This document shows, in pieces, positions 21,447-32,462 of a stretch of 64,000 nt of DNA. Each line of letters begins with the position of its first letter. Positions within the stretch are counted from its first letter, which is position 1. The translations under genes were made by a program, and so were the position numbers. The stretch spans positions 372,001 to 436,000 of the forward strand of contig JAAVTG010000614.1 of NCBI GenBank assembly GCA_011947345.1, given 5' to 3'. The notes under the pieces were generated by a model that saw only the letters and a program-made list of their open reading frames with translations, was not told the DNA's origin and did not search any database. Source of the stretch: Phytophthora quininea (Eukaryota; Oomycota; Peronosporomycetes; Peronosporales; Peronosporaceae).

Positions 21447-22391
21447 GCCCTTAGACTTAGAGGAGGACAAACCTCCATATATGTTAGAGATAGATGTGTG
21501 TGTCGTGCGTAAGGTGAAAGTGATTAGAATGCAGTGGAAATAAATAATATTTTGAACTCGACGGAAATTGGACGTTGCAGTCGAGTTGTGCTGCATTGCT
21601 TGCCCCAATGAGACGACGGAGGATTTCCGACGACGGCAACTAAGCACTCCATGAGACAGACAGCGGTATTTCGCGCCTCATTGCGACCAAGCAGCAATGC
21701 GGCGATGTGTCGACGAGTGGGACGGGACCTCTTTCGGTAATCACCACTGCACTGCGACTACGATCTTCCCGCAAGTTGCCGTTGCCGTTGTGGATAGCGC
21801 TTTCCTTCATCAATCGGCCAGCTAACTAGAATCACCACGTAAGGAATCAAATGGCGATGTTGTTTAGTTAGCGACGTTGCCAGCGAATTCCGTTTAGCAC
21901 CTCTGCCGATCTACATTGGTGATCCTGAAGCTCACGGCTATTTTTCCAGACCGACCTGCGGTGGTAGCGACGCCGTGAGTATTCGCTCTGCGGAGAGGTA
22001 TGCCGACGTGTTTTGCAGTCTCGTTTGCTTTACGTTCGTCGAGTTGACTGGGATAACGTACCTTCCGCTATAATATGCTAGTCACTTTCTAACGTTGAAT
22101 GCTGGTTCAAAGGATCAAAGGATCGGTTGCCGACACGTTGTTCGAGGGAATATGGGGTTTTGCACCGGAATACCCAACGATCCAGAACGTCAGGTAGCTC
22201 ACGACCACCAGATACTTGGTGGGGATTATTTTCATCTGCGTCTATCGATGCGTATGTTCGAACAGCGAAGCATCAAAGGTGCCGCACACTTTCGTAGAGT
22301 CCACGTTTAAAACACTTTGGTCAAAGCTTTCAGCGACTTAGTTCATTCTTCAATTTTCCTGTCGCTCAGCCTCACTTTCTTCAGCGAAATC
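21447..22391. other. Intergenic region between secreted genes 2 and 3
   Basis: 945 bp without a supportable gene. Apart from the core promoter at 22341-22359, I see no repeats, RNA genes or motif-bearing frames. Confidence 0.4.
22341..22359 (+). promoter_or_regulatory. Oomycete Inr/FPR core promoter
   Basis: The 19 bases match the published oomycete start-site consensus GCTCATTYYNCAWTTTNYY at 18 of 19 positions, with T for C at position 2. The ATG of secreted gene 3 is 33 bp downstream of its end, a normal distance. This supports 22392 as the start codon and shows the promoter of this damaged gene is still in place. Confidence 0.75.
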
Positions 22392-24180
22392 ATGGGGCGG
22401 TTGAGCTGGGTTCCAGTCCTGTTCACCGCGATCATTCTATCGCCAACACCTTCACACACGCACGCGTTCAACGACGACAAGTCATTGGCAACAGGTACAA
22501 GTCTCCGAGTAAATGAAGCCGCATCAAGACCAGCGTTGTCCAGGGAACGGCGTAGTTTCCTTGGAAACCTCTTCGGTAGTGACGACGACGATGATAGTTC
22601 AGACAGCGACGATGAAGGATCGACCCACAGTGAAGACGAAGACTCTGAAGACAGTAGCGATGGCAGCAGCTCGAACGGAACGGTAATATCTACGATCGAG
22701 TCGAGCTATCCGAACTGGGTGGGCCACTCTCTCGTGAGTGGATTGGATTCTGCGTGCTATCGCGAAGTCCACATCGCCACGACCTGTCCTCTCGAATTCG
22801 AGACCAAACATCACACGAAGCACCAACCTGCTGGGCAGAATGTCCGCTGGCATACCCTGTCAAGTGCGGAGTGGAGTGCATCCGACAGAGCGACGACTGT
22901 GCTCACGAAGTTGTGGCTAAGATCTCCGTGATCGCTCACTCGGCCTTTTCGCTCGCCACGTTCGGCTTGTACGGCCAGTTTCACTTGATGGCAAAGGGGT
23001 GCGCACTGCCTTCAAGTGCGGTAAGGAAATGATGAACCTGGTCAAGAACCTCAATAGATACCTTCGTATCATCAAGACTGCGCATCCAGACAGCTCGGAG
23101 GACTGGCTGAAGATGACGCTGTACCAAACCGACAACATCGTCTTCGACATGCCGATCACCGTCGCGTCGTGTCTCGGCATGAAAGTGTCCGAGAACTTCA
23201 GAACGGCCGATCGAGTCACCAACACCATCGAGCTTGCCGTAAAGGAGATCTTATCCGTAGGTGACGCGGTAGTCACCAGTTGGGCGGCGTTCGCTGTCTT
23301 TATGAAGAAGATCGCGCTGGGGGATTCACTAAAGTCGTTGGACGACGCCGACATTGCATCGCTCAGCTCTGCGTTAAAGTCCAGCTCGACCTGCGGATTC
23401 GACATGAAGAGGCTGCTGGATCGCTCGTGGATGACCGTGGCGGACTTGCGCAGACAGAACCCCGACATGTCTGACGGCGACGTTCGTGTCGCCATGAGCG
23501 AGTCTATCGTTTTAAATGAGATCCCCACCGCGACGAACAACTGCATGGGAGAGCTCGTCGCCCAGTCGGATCGAGAGATGGCGTACACAACCCGAGACAA
23601 CCTACGCAAGACATTCAGCGGCATCCTGGACGACCTGATCCGCTCGAGGTCAAGTGAGAACGGCACGCTCTTCACTGCCGAGCACTACGCCTACAAGATC
23701 GCGGACAAGGCGCTCGCTTTCTACGCCGTTTGGGATCTGACGAACATTGTCGGCGTGGTCTCCGAGTACTTTCAGACGATCTGTGGACCCACGAAATTCA
23801 TCGGAGAAGTCGACGACGGATCTGCGGAAGACGCTCTAGGCATGAGGACTGTGGGTGACGCCTTCGCGAGAATCTCGGGCACTTGAACGAAGGTGGGGGA
23901 CGGCGACGTTACCATCACTTTCCAGAGTGTGGATGAGGAAGACGTGACTGTCAACATCAAATCCGGCGGCAACAAGATCGATAAAGTCGACGTGCTTGCT
24001 GGCGAGACCGTCACGTGGACCTCAAACGTGACAGCGTTGGGATCCAAGACGCTGTATCTGGATCGGTGGCGGCCGGGATTCCTGGGTCTCCCAGAACGGG
24101 CGGCGGCTCGTTGCTGCTGTGGGTGCTGCGAGCCGCTCGGGGCGGGCATCTGGGGCTGACTGCGATGCTGAACGCGACCT
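22392..24180 (+). pseudogene. Secreted protein, paralogue 3, damaged
   Basis: Starts with a signal peptide (MGRLSWVPVLFTAIILSPTP, cleavage near 24) and an acidic D/E/S block at residues about 62-95. It then follows paralogues 1 and 2 (ACYREVHIATTCPLEF, CWAECPLAYPVKCGVEC, KCGKEMMNLVKNLNRYLRI, LYLDRWRPGFLGLP). The frame changes by one base near 22820, 22998 and 24093. There is also an in-frame stop at 23884-23886 where the paralogues have tryptophan (TGG to TGA), and the normal stop at the end is lost. The frame changes could be sequence errors, since many genes here show them, but the substitution to a stop and the lost end are independent damage, so I call a pseudogene. Residues 36-54 (TSLR ... 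SRERR) recall a degenerate RxLR-EER host-entry motif that the other two copies lack. Confidence 0.7.
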
Positions 24181-24518
24181 GGACAAGGAAGACATTCCAC
24201 ATAGAGATAGAACGACGACAGGAAGCTTGCCGTTTGAAAGCACAAAATGATGGTAACCGTTCAGGCACGTGCCAGTATGGTAAGGGCGACACCCGTTCTT
24301 CCGCTGCATTTTTATCGAATAAAATTGATTTCGTCGTAATCCGACGAACTCCTTTGACTTTACTTCTCTATTTCTTCAAACAATCCCAGTGCCACATTGC
24401 TTTGCGGATACAAAACCATCAGCCGTGCCATCCGTCCTCTGGCCAGTCCATACATACTCAGAGTCACACTCTCGGATCTGCTTGAAGCAGCAACAAGAAG
24501 AGAAGGAATCCCGTCAGT

Positions 24519-27500
24519 ATGCGGCCGCTTCGCCTGCTGCTGCTGGCCGCGACGGCCGCGTCCGTCGCTAGTGCATCGCACCACCGTCTGGGCCACCGCC
24601 ACGGCATGATGGGGCGCCCCGACGACGAGCCGATGCCCTGCCACGAGACCGAAGAAGACGCGACCCAAGACGACCCACTGGATCTGATTTCCCTACTCAA
24701 CGAGCAGTTCCAGCGCTCCAGCGAGATGCTGCAGAACTTCTTCAGCTTCGGGGAGGCTGAGGAGAGCGCCCCCGCCGTGCGGATTGTCGTGCTCGAGACG
24801 GAGCAGGACCCGAAGGAGATGGCCTGCTTGAAAGCGCTGGAGCGCATCCAGGAGCAGATGCAGCTGCAGCAGACGACGGACTCGTTGCTGCAGCACTTCC
24901 GCTCCATGTTCGACGCCGTGACGGTGAAATTCTGGGACGAAACGACCTGCGAGGAGCTGGAGCAGGACGAGCTGGTACAACAATGTAACAAGGTCCTGGA
25001 GAAGGAGGACGTGGTCCTACAGCTGCTACAGAGAGGCAGGACGGACGAGCAAGTGTGCGAGATCCTAAACCAGGCCGAGGAGCTGGAGATGGATGTCGGA
25101 GACAGCTCTGTGACCTGCAAGTTGTGCCAGAGCTTCGTGCAGATGGTGGACCAGGCTCTGGCCCAGGAAGTCCAGCAGGTGCAGCAGGTCCGAGAGCTTA
25201 TTGGGGACCTGTGCGACGCCATGTCGGCAGACTCCATGTGCCACGCGTTCTTGAAGAACTACGACGCCATTGTGGACTGGCTCAAGCACGGCACAGACCC
25301 GATGGTGGTGTGCGCTCGCATCGCCATGTGCTCCGACGACAGCGCCAGTGGGAGTGACCAAGTGGAGGAGGACAATGATGCTCTGATGATTCCACACGAG
25401 GATCAGCCGTGCGCATTCTGTTCTCATGTTGCTGGGGTTGTCTTCCAGGTGAACAAACTGCTCCCAGAACAACTGCCAATGCTCAAGTCGGTGCTGGGAA
25501 GTGTTTGCCAAATGGCTTCACCAGCATCCAAGTGCGACGAAGTGAATCAAAACCTCGACAAGATTGTGGCTCTGGCACAGCAGGGTCACGACCCTCGTGA
25601 GATCTGTGGGGAGTTGGCACTCTGTGCTAGTAAAGCGATGGAGCCACGTCATGCCACAGATCGCCTGCGTGGAGATGAAACTTGTGTGTACTGCGATGCT
25701 GCCACGACTGTTGTGGAGGTCATCATGCAAGAAGCACCTGACCAAATGGACCAAATCCGTGAGTACGGAGACATGATCTGCAGCATGCTGGGCGACGATA
25801 GTCCGTGCCATGAGTACGTCGGCAAGTTGGACACCGTCATTGACGAGTTGAAGAAGGGTGTACACCCGCGAGCTATTTGTAAGGAGATGAATTATTGCCC
25901 CGCAGCCGAAATGAACGGGCCAATTCGTGATCCGACAGCCCACGTTGGCATGATGCGAAATGGCCGTCGCGGTCGCCACAGCCATGTTGGCATGATGGGA
26001 CCAGAGCACGAGGAAGACTGGGGAATGATGCAGCGTGGTGATCACCCCCGCATCCGCCCCACCATGGCAGCTGCTTCTTCTGCTCGCGTGTTGCTATGGT
26101 CATTCACCATGTCAACCATACATCTCCTGAAAAACTACCTATCGTGAAGACCATTCTCACAAACGTGTGCCAGTTAGTGCCGTCGAAGTGCAAATGCGAC
26201 GTTGTGGACAAGAACTTCGACAGGATTGTCGAGCTGGAGAAGGAAGGAAAGCATCCTCACGAAATCTGCAAGTCGCTTGGCGTCTGCAACAAGACTCGAG
26301 GCTGGGAAGAAGGCCCACCGTCGATCGCAGATGAGATGAAGGGACTGGTATTGACTTCCCAAAGCGCGCCGGGTAACGATACTCAGTGTACGTATTGCCA
26401 ATTCGCCACCACTGTGGCGAAGATCGCACTGCAACAGTATGGCACAGACATCCGTCAGATCCGCACGTACGCAGACATGATCTGTGATATGTTAGGCGAA
26501 GCAAACCCGTGCCACGAGTACGTCAAGCAGTTCGACTTTGTGATTGATGCGATCACAAAGGGCATGAGCTCAAAGGCAATCTGTACGGAACTGAAGTTCT
26601 GCACCGCTGTGATTGCAGACAAACCACCTGCAATTGAAAGTGAAGAGACCGCTCTCGTCCTCAGCTCGGACGAGTACAAACCGCACGACCATGGATGTGC
26701 CTTCTGTACTCACGTCGCGTCGGCCATCCACTACGTCAACAAAACGTCTCCAGAGAAACTTCCGATTGTAAAGACAATCTTGAGCAACGTGTGCAAACTG
26801 GCAACTCCTGACTGCAAGTGCGACGAAGTCGACAAGAACTTTGACAAGATAGTAGAGCTAGAAAAGGAAGGAAAGTGTCCTCGTCAAGCTTGCAAGAGCA
26901 TCGGACTGTGCAAGAAAACTGCAGAGGATGCTGCAGACGATGTCTCTCTGGTAGCTTCTGCATCCGCTCTGGTTGTTGCCAGCCAGTCCGACTATGAAGG
27001 TGACTCGACGACATGCTTCTTCTGCGACTACGTGACGACGCTCGTGCAAGCAGCCTACGAACAAGATGCCACCAAGATTCAGCAGATCAAGCAGCTCGCC
27101 GATACTGCTTGCGCCTTGATGGGCGACGAGTCAGGCTGCCGACCCTACGTCGCGAAGCTGGACTATGTGCTGGATGCTCTGAAGAACGGGACACACGCGC
27201 ATGCGATCTGCGTGTCGATGAAATACTGTGCTGGGGGAGCCTGACGTCTCTTTCTGCAACCAGCGAGCTGGCTGCATTTAACCCTACGCTTGTGACCTTG
27301 GTTCAAGACGCAATGGAGACGGCTGTGGACGGCTGTTTCTTCTGTACGCAGGTGGCCTCCGTGGTGGAAATCGCTGTGGCTGAAGATCCCAGCAAGATCT
27401 CTGAAATTCGACAGATTGCTGATGTCATCTGCGGAATGCTCCCAAGCGACAACCAGGTATGGTGCTGTAGAGATAGCTTGTTCAATACGGTTGTGCTGAC

Positions 27501-28644
27501 TTTGTATGATGTAGTGCCACACGCTCGTGAAGCAGTTCGACACGGTGGTTGATTCTCTTCAGAAGGGGAGCAACCAAAGGCTATTTGTCACGACTTGAAG
27601 TATTGCACCAAAGACTGGAATCCTAGTCTACCCAAGCTCGCTATTCCTTCGCTTAATGCAGTCGCAGTCAACGGTGGTAACACTTGCGCGTATTGCAGTG
27701 GCGTCGTGACGGTGCTCAAGTACGCGCTTGACCAGAAGCCTGAGCAAGTGAAGGAGATGCGGGAGGCTGCTGGAGTTGTGTGCCAGTTGCTTCCGTCTGA
27801 TGACACGGTGCGTCACATTCTACTGCTGCTGTTCTGTTTGTGAGACTGACGTTCTGCATGGCACAGTGCCACGAGGACCTGAAAATATTCGACGAAGCGG
27901 TGACCGGCCTGCAGGCTGGGAAGGAGCCGCAAGAAATCTGCCAGACGCTGAAGTTCTGCTCGACTGGAGACATCTCCAGCTCACTGTTGCAACCTGGTCT
28001 GCTGGACTTCACAGGCGCCGATTTCATGCCCTCTCGCTGTGCTACTTGCCAGCAAAACACGCTGCTGTTGGCGTCTTTGATCACTCAGCCAGATAGCTTG
28101 GCGACTTTCAAGAAGGAGATCGATTCGGTTTGCCGATTAATCCCAGATGCACGAGAGGTACGGTCTCAGTCTGTCTTAGAAAGGTTTGCCATACTAATCG
28201 AGTTTTCCGACAGTGTGAGCTACTGATGAAGCATCAGGATGTGATCATCGAGTCGCTCCAGAAGGGAGACAACGTCGAGTCCATTTGTACGCGCATTGAA
28301 GCGTGTGAGCCTGTAGCGGAGCAGGAGAAGTCGATGTCTGTTGGCTGCTTGTTCTGTGAGTACACTGCTGAGCTCTTGGAGCACGCCAAAGACAACGAAA
28401 AGGCTCTACGCGAGGCGAAGGTGACGCTCGAAACCATGTGCACGATTCTCCCTCCGCGTGCGCGTTGCGATGCGCTTGCCGCCAAATTCGACGAGCTCGT
28501 AGCGCTCATGCGCGAGGAAAGAGCCCCAGTGAGGCGTGCTATGCTATCGCCTTGTGTGACGCTGCCTTCGTCTACCCTACGTCGATCATTCAAGCAAACG
28601 ACGAGCCGCAACACGGTGTGGGCAACGTGATGGAGATCCAGTAA
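24519..28644 (+). CDS. Secreted multi-saposin protein, 11 saposin-B domains
   Basis: Signal peptide MRPLRLLLLAATAASVASAS, then a Met/His-rich leader and a helical region with two or three cysteines. Eleven saposin-B domains follow, each with six cysteines: CxxC at the start (CKLC, CAFC, CVYC, CFFC and so on), one after about 35 residues, one 8-11 further on, and a final pair near 25-30 (for example AICKEMNYC). Saposin-B domains bind and perturb lipids; in oomycetes such secreted proteins may act on membranes or sterols, but the target is unknown. Three introns are supported: 27457-27514, 27808-27866 and 28158-28213. Four one-base breaks (near 26068, 27236, 27571, 28528) each sit at a C or G run, and the domain register continues across each, so I read one gene of about 1315 residues. 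The same lysine-rich linkers recur between domains 2, 4 and 6. Confidence 0.82.
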
Positions 28645-28727
28645 GGCGACGGGGAACTTCTTCTTGCATTTGTCGACAACGTTTTACTTGTTACCCCGTC
28701 GAAACCTCATGAAATAACACTCTAATG

Positions 28728-30061
28728 TCAATCGCTTCTTGAAAGAAACCTGGCGCTGATTTCGTCGAGAAATTGGTCCGTTGGGGTCCATGTGAACGAC
28801 GGAAGTTTGTTGGACAGCCTGGTCGTGTTCAGCCGCGTATTCAACGGGGAGGGATAGCCCAAGTCGACATTAGCTCGAGCAATAGGCACGATTGCTCTTG
28901 TCATAGCAGCGACCGCGTCGGGATCATGCTTTTCACATGCAGACAAATACCTTTGTGCTAACTCTACACGCGAGAGCGCTTCCTTTCCACCTACATGTTG
29001 TTAAACAGTGAATACATTGGTGAACGGCTTCATATTTTTCAGCTTTGACGTACCAACGTTGAACAGATCAATGCTCGGCGAGAAATCGATCTCCAGCAAC
29101 TTGAGGACAACCGCGACCAAGTCTTCCACGTAGAGATATGAGCGGAATTCGTCGCGCCATAACGTTAGTGGCGTTTCTTCTTGCTGAGTGGCGTTGAATA
29201 GTTGGGAGTGGAGCCACTCCACAAACTTGGACGCACTTTGTTGGGGTAGCAGAGGTGCCGAAGGTCCTACGACATTCGCGATGCGGAGCACCAGTATCTC
29301 CAAGTTTGCCGCGTGCTGTTCATCCACAAGGAACTGGTCGAAACGCAGCTTTGACGCGCCGTACTGAGAGAGTAGAGGCGACAACTTGGCATCCTCTTCC
29401 TTGTAACTCTCTCCTAGCTGCTGTAGTCCATCGTACACGAAATCCTGTTGCATAGTTCAACAGTATTCAACAAGTTGCATTCGTAGGCAATGGCATTCGT
29501 TGTTTGTTACCGTGGAGAAGTGCACGAAGCGAATTTGCCAGGGTATCTTTCCCAGCAAGTCAATCAGACCTCGAGGCTACACAATACCATCAACATTAAC
29601 CACAGGAGCATTCAACGGGATTAAATCATTGACAGTGTACCTCGTTCACGCAGCGAGCTCGCTCAGGGTTCTTCTGACACACTGCAGCGTTTGAAAGGGC
29701 TGCACAAGTCACAATTCTTAGCCCACGCACCGCTTAACACGCACAGACCCCGCTCACCTGTGCAATTGACAACAATAGTCGGTCGGAATTGATCAATACA
29801 CCTTTGCATCGCCTCCAGATCCAGCACATCCACGCCCCAGTACACACAGACAGCTCGAGTTGCTGGATCGGGATCTGATTCGGTGCCCACGAACTCTTTG
29901 GGCAGCGGGAACGGGTCTCTGCGAATGGTGCACGCTACAGCTGTGACTGCCTGCGAGCCGACATTGTCACCAGCTACTTGCAACGTTGCGTCCTGCAGCA
30001 GCCGCCGCAGTACGAACTGCGCCACGTAGCTGGTCCCTCCAAGAACCAGCACCCGAGCCAT
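28728..30061 (-). CDS. NAD(P)-dependent epimerase/RmlD-like reductase (MAT2B-like)
   Basis: Five exons on the minus strand (30061-29758, 29699-29641, 29576-29511, 29444-29054, 28990-28728) give 360 residues in one frame. The N-terminus MARVLVLGGTSYVAQFVLRR is a Rossmann glycine motif (GGTSYVA). IVVNCTALSNAAVCQKNPE, VHFSTDFVYDG and YGASKLRFDQFL give the strand that positions the active site and the YxxxK catalytic pair. The order VNxTA ... STDYVFDG ... YGxSK is that of the RmlD (dTDP-4-dehydrorhamnose reductase) superfamily, which includes MAT2B, the regulatory subunit of methionine adenosyltransferase. I cannot decide between a sugar-nucleotide reductase and a MAT2B-like role. The frame is intact, and the gene is divergent from the inositol kinase with 87 bp between starts. 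Confidence 0.82.
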
Positions 30062-30148
30062 TTTTCGAGAAATGAAATCTGATCGATTGCAGATTTAAAT
30101 TTGATATCAGTATTCTTAACTTTAGGTTTTAGATCATTATCGGATACC

Positions 30149-31150
30149 ATGGACTTGCAGGGCTTCGCGGAGATGACGCACCAAGTGGGCGGCCACGCCA
30201 CGTCCAAGACGAGTGAGCGCGTGCTGCTGCTATTGTAATATCTTAAAGGAATCTAACTACTACGAAGCGCAGGCCTCAAATCCCATAACGGCCGCATCCT
30301 CAAGCCCTTCCAGAGCAACAACCGAGGCGAGCGAGAGCGAGACTTTTACGAGCGCGTATTCGTAGCGGAGAAAGACTCCCAAGAGTTTAAACCCCTTCAA
30401 GATTTATTGCCAAAGTACTTCGGCTGCGTTGAGGTATCGGGCGCAGCCGAGAGCGCCAATGGGATGCATCCAGGACGTACGGAATTGACAAGGAGGAAGC
30501 TGTTGGCGTAGCTCTGACTTGGTGCACTTCTTGCGCAGAGTATTTGGTGCTGGAAGACTTGACGTGGGAGCGGCAGTGGCCGTGCATCATGGACGTCAAG
30601 ATGGGCACGCAGTCGTACGAGAACGACGCGCCGCCCGAGAAGATGGCGTACGAGAAGACCAAGTTCCCTCTGCAGGAGGAGGTGGGATTCCGTATCCAAG
30701 GCTTCAAGGTCTTCGACGCAGAGAAGAACGCGTACGTCGAGTTCGACAAGCATTTTGGTCGCAGCGTCGCCTCTGCGAACGAGCTGCCATCGGCCTTCCG
30801 CAACTACTTGCCGAGGGATGACACGCCAAAGACCATCGCAGTCTTGACGGCGGTGCGTGCCGCTTGTCAACGACTTTGCTGATCTATAAGACTAACACTG
30901 TTGCGTGCAGTTCGTTACGCGGCTGCAGCAGTTCGAGGCCTGGTTCGACGTGCAGCAAGGCAGCAGGTTCATCGCCAGCTCCTTCCTCTTCCTGTACAGC
31001 GGCGACGGAGCCGCCTCCCCAGACATCCGTCTCATCGACTTTGCCCACGTCAGTACGCCATCGCCTCCTAGTCGAGACGACGGCGTTTGTCGCGGTATTT
31101 CCACGCTGCTGCGCTGTTTCCGCCAACTGCTGCTCGACGCCCAGCAGTGA
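30149..31150 (+). CDS. Inositol polyphosphate multikinase family kinase
   Basis: Four exons (30149-30212, 30273-30433, 30541-30852, 30911-31150) give 258 residues. Family motifs are in order: GRILKPFQ near residue 28, FYERVF, LPKYFG, then PCIMDVKMG (the PxxxDxKxG inositol-binding motif), SSFLFLYSG (SSLLxxYxG) and LIDFAHV (metal-binding DFA). This is the inositol polyphosphate kinase family; small size favours IPMK over IP6K. It phosphorylates soluble inositol phosphates and feeds inositol pyrophosphate signalling. The third exon needs an unusual acceptor in which AG follows CAG directly (CAGAG at 30536-30540); using the first AG would break the frame. The frame is otherwise intact. Confidence 0.85.
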
Positions 31151-31353
31151 GTCGCCACCACCTGCACAGCTTTTCGAGAGTCCGACGATGATGGAAGATG
31201 CAGCACCGGGGCAGCACTTTGTCTTTGTCAGCAGTTGAAGCGGCTTCGTAATAATAGAACGTGGAAAAGGACGCAGGCCAAAGCGCCGCTCCGGGGCGGC
31301 CATTTAGCCATTTGAGCTTCTTCCAGATCGCGAGCGACTCGTACGGCCCCAGC

Positions 31354-31944
31354 ATGCGTCCGCAGAGCAGCAGCACCAGCCCGCAGTGGAGCGACAACCA
31401 GCGGGACGAGGCCACCGACTACCGCACCGAGCTGGAGCGACTGCTGCGCACCTATGAGCCTGGGAATGAGACGTCGGCCGCCCGACTATTGGAGACCTAC
31501 GCTGGACTGGAGCGAGAGCTCGTCGAGTGCTACCGCCAGTACTACGCCGGCAAGGGCAGCTTCCGAGTGGCGCTGGACGACAACCAGGAGGCCGGGTCGC
31601 CCCGTGTGTCGTCGCCCAAGCCGCTGCACCTGCCAACGTCTGCCATCGGGACGTATCTGCAGGCCAAGTTGCAGTCCCGACGAGGCGGCGCCAAGCTCGA
31701 GGACGTGCGCGGCCCCACCGCCGCCGTGGCCGAGAGGACCACTGCAGCTGCAGCTGCGACTAGACCTGCCACTGCACGGGCTGCAGCTGTAGCGCCGCGG
31801 AGGCGCTCCGTCAGCTTCACTGCCAGACTGCAGCACACACAGGAGACTAGCAGCAACAACCACGACGAGGAGGACGAGGCCGCGATCCTCGCACGGCGAG
31901 CCTCCTCCCCGTCGGGCTACGGCCGACCGTCGAGTGCGTCGTAG
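31354..31944 (+). CDS. Conserved-looking hypothetical protein
   Basis: 196 residues from ATG 31354. Residues 25-65 form an amphipathic helical pair, TELERLLRTYEPGNETSAAR followed by a LETYAGLERELVECYRQYY helix, likely a folded core. The remainder is Ala/Arg/Ser-rich and looks disordered, ending GYGRPSSAS. No signal peptide or TM segment. I do not recognise the family. The open frame reaches back to 31261, but that part overlaps the end of the kinase transcript region and is less protein-like. Same strand as the kinase gene, 203 bp downstream of its stop. Confidence 0.5.
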   Translation: MRPQSSSTSPQWSDNQRDEATDYRTELERLLRTYEPGNETSAARLLETYAGLERELVECYRQYYAGKGSFRVALDDNQEAGSPRVSSPKPLHLPTSAIGTYLQAKLQSRRGGAKLEDVRGPTAAVAERTTAAAAATRPATARAAAVAPRRRSVSFTARLQHTQETSSNNHDEEDEAAILARRASSPSGYGRPSSAS

Positions 31945-32462
31945 CGGAGACCAACCGACCGTATAGAAGATCCTCGACTTGGTCCTGCGCAGCGTCAATG
32001 TCGTCCTCACTGCGCAGCGACACTGCGAGCGAGCCCCCACACCGAAAACGTCCGAGCTTGCACGCCGAGCCGAGCAAGAAGAGGCCGTGTAATTCTATGT
32101 CGAACAGCTGCAAGAGTGTTCATGTACAAAATCGTCAGGCCGGAAAGCACTTCAACGTCAACAGTATCATTTCAGCAATAGAATTGTTGGTGATTGCTTT
32201 CAAAGACCTTTGGTCAAAACTGGAGGGCATTCCCGACCCATTCCCGATCCGAATCCTTCAACGCTGCTCCATCTACTCGGAGCTCCGCTTCCTAGCGGGG
32301 GTGGTATCTATCTCTATAACAGCCTATACAGCCAACGAAGTCCTCTCCTCCGGGACACCTTGTCACTTGCACTTGAGCCAGTGTTGTCGTTTACCTTGAC
32401 AAAACGCACGCACCGCGCAACAAGCAAGCTCGTTCAGCAACTGCACATCGAATTCGCTGGAC
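31945..32462. other. Convergent intergenic region
   Basis: 518 bp between two convergent genes. Short frames on both strands show no recognisable protein. No RNA gene or repeat was seen. Confidence 0.4.

Noticed and set aside
17773..23675. Long antisense frames under the three secreted genes (for example 17773-18312, 20195-20938, 22917-23675)
   Set aside because: They occur at the same place in each paralogue as a by-product of codon use; the sense strand has signal peptides and conserved cysteines.
24464..25237. 257-codon minus-strand Ser/Cys-rich frame
   Set aside because: Shadow of the saposin gene's leader and first domain.
24519..28644. Explaining the frame changes in the saposin gene at 26068, 27236, 27571 and 28528 by introns
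   Set aside because: No GT...AG pair of normal length lies there, and the domain cysteines continue without loss of residues; only the three introns before fourth cysteines fit.
31998..32399. 133-codon plus-strand frame in the convergent gap
   Set aside because: Overlaps a minus-strand frame of similar quality and shows no protein-like motif.
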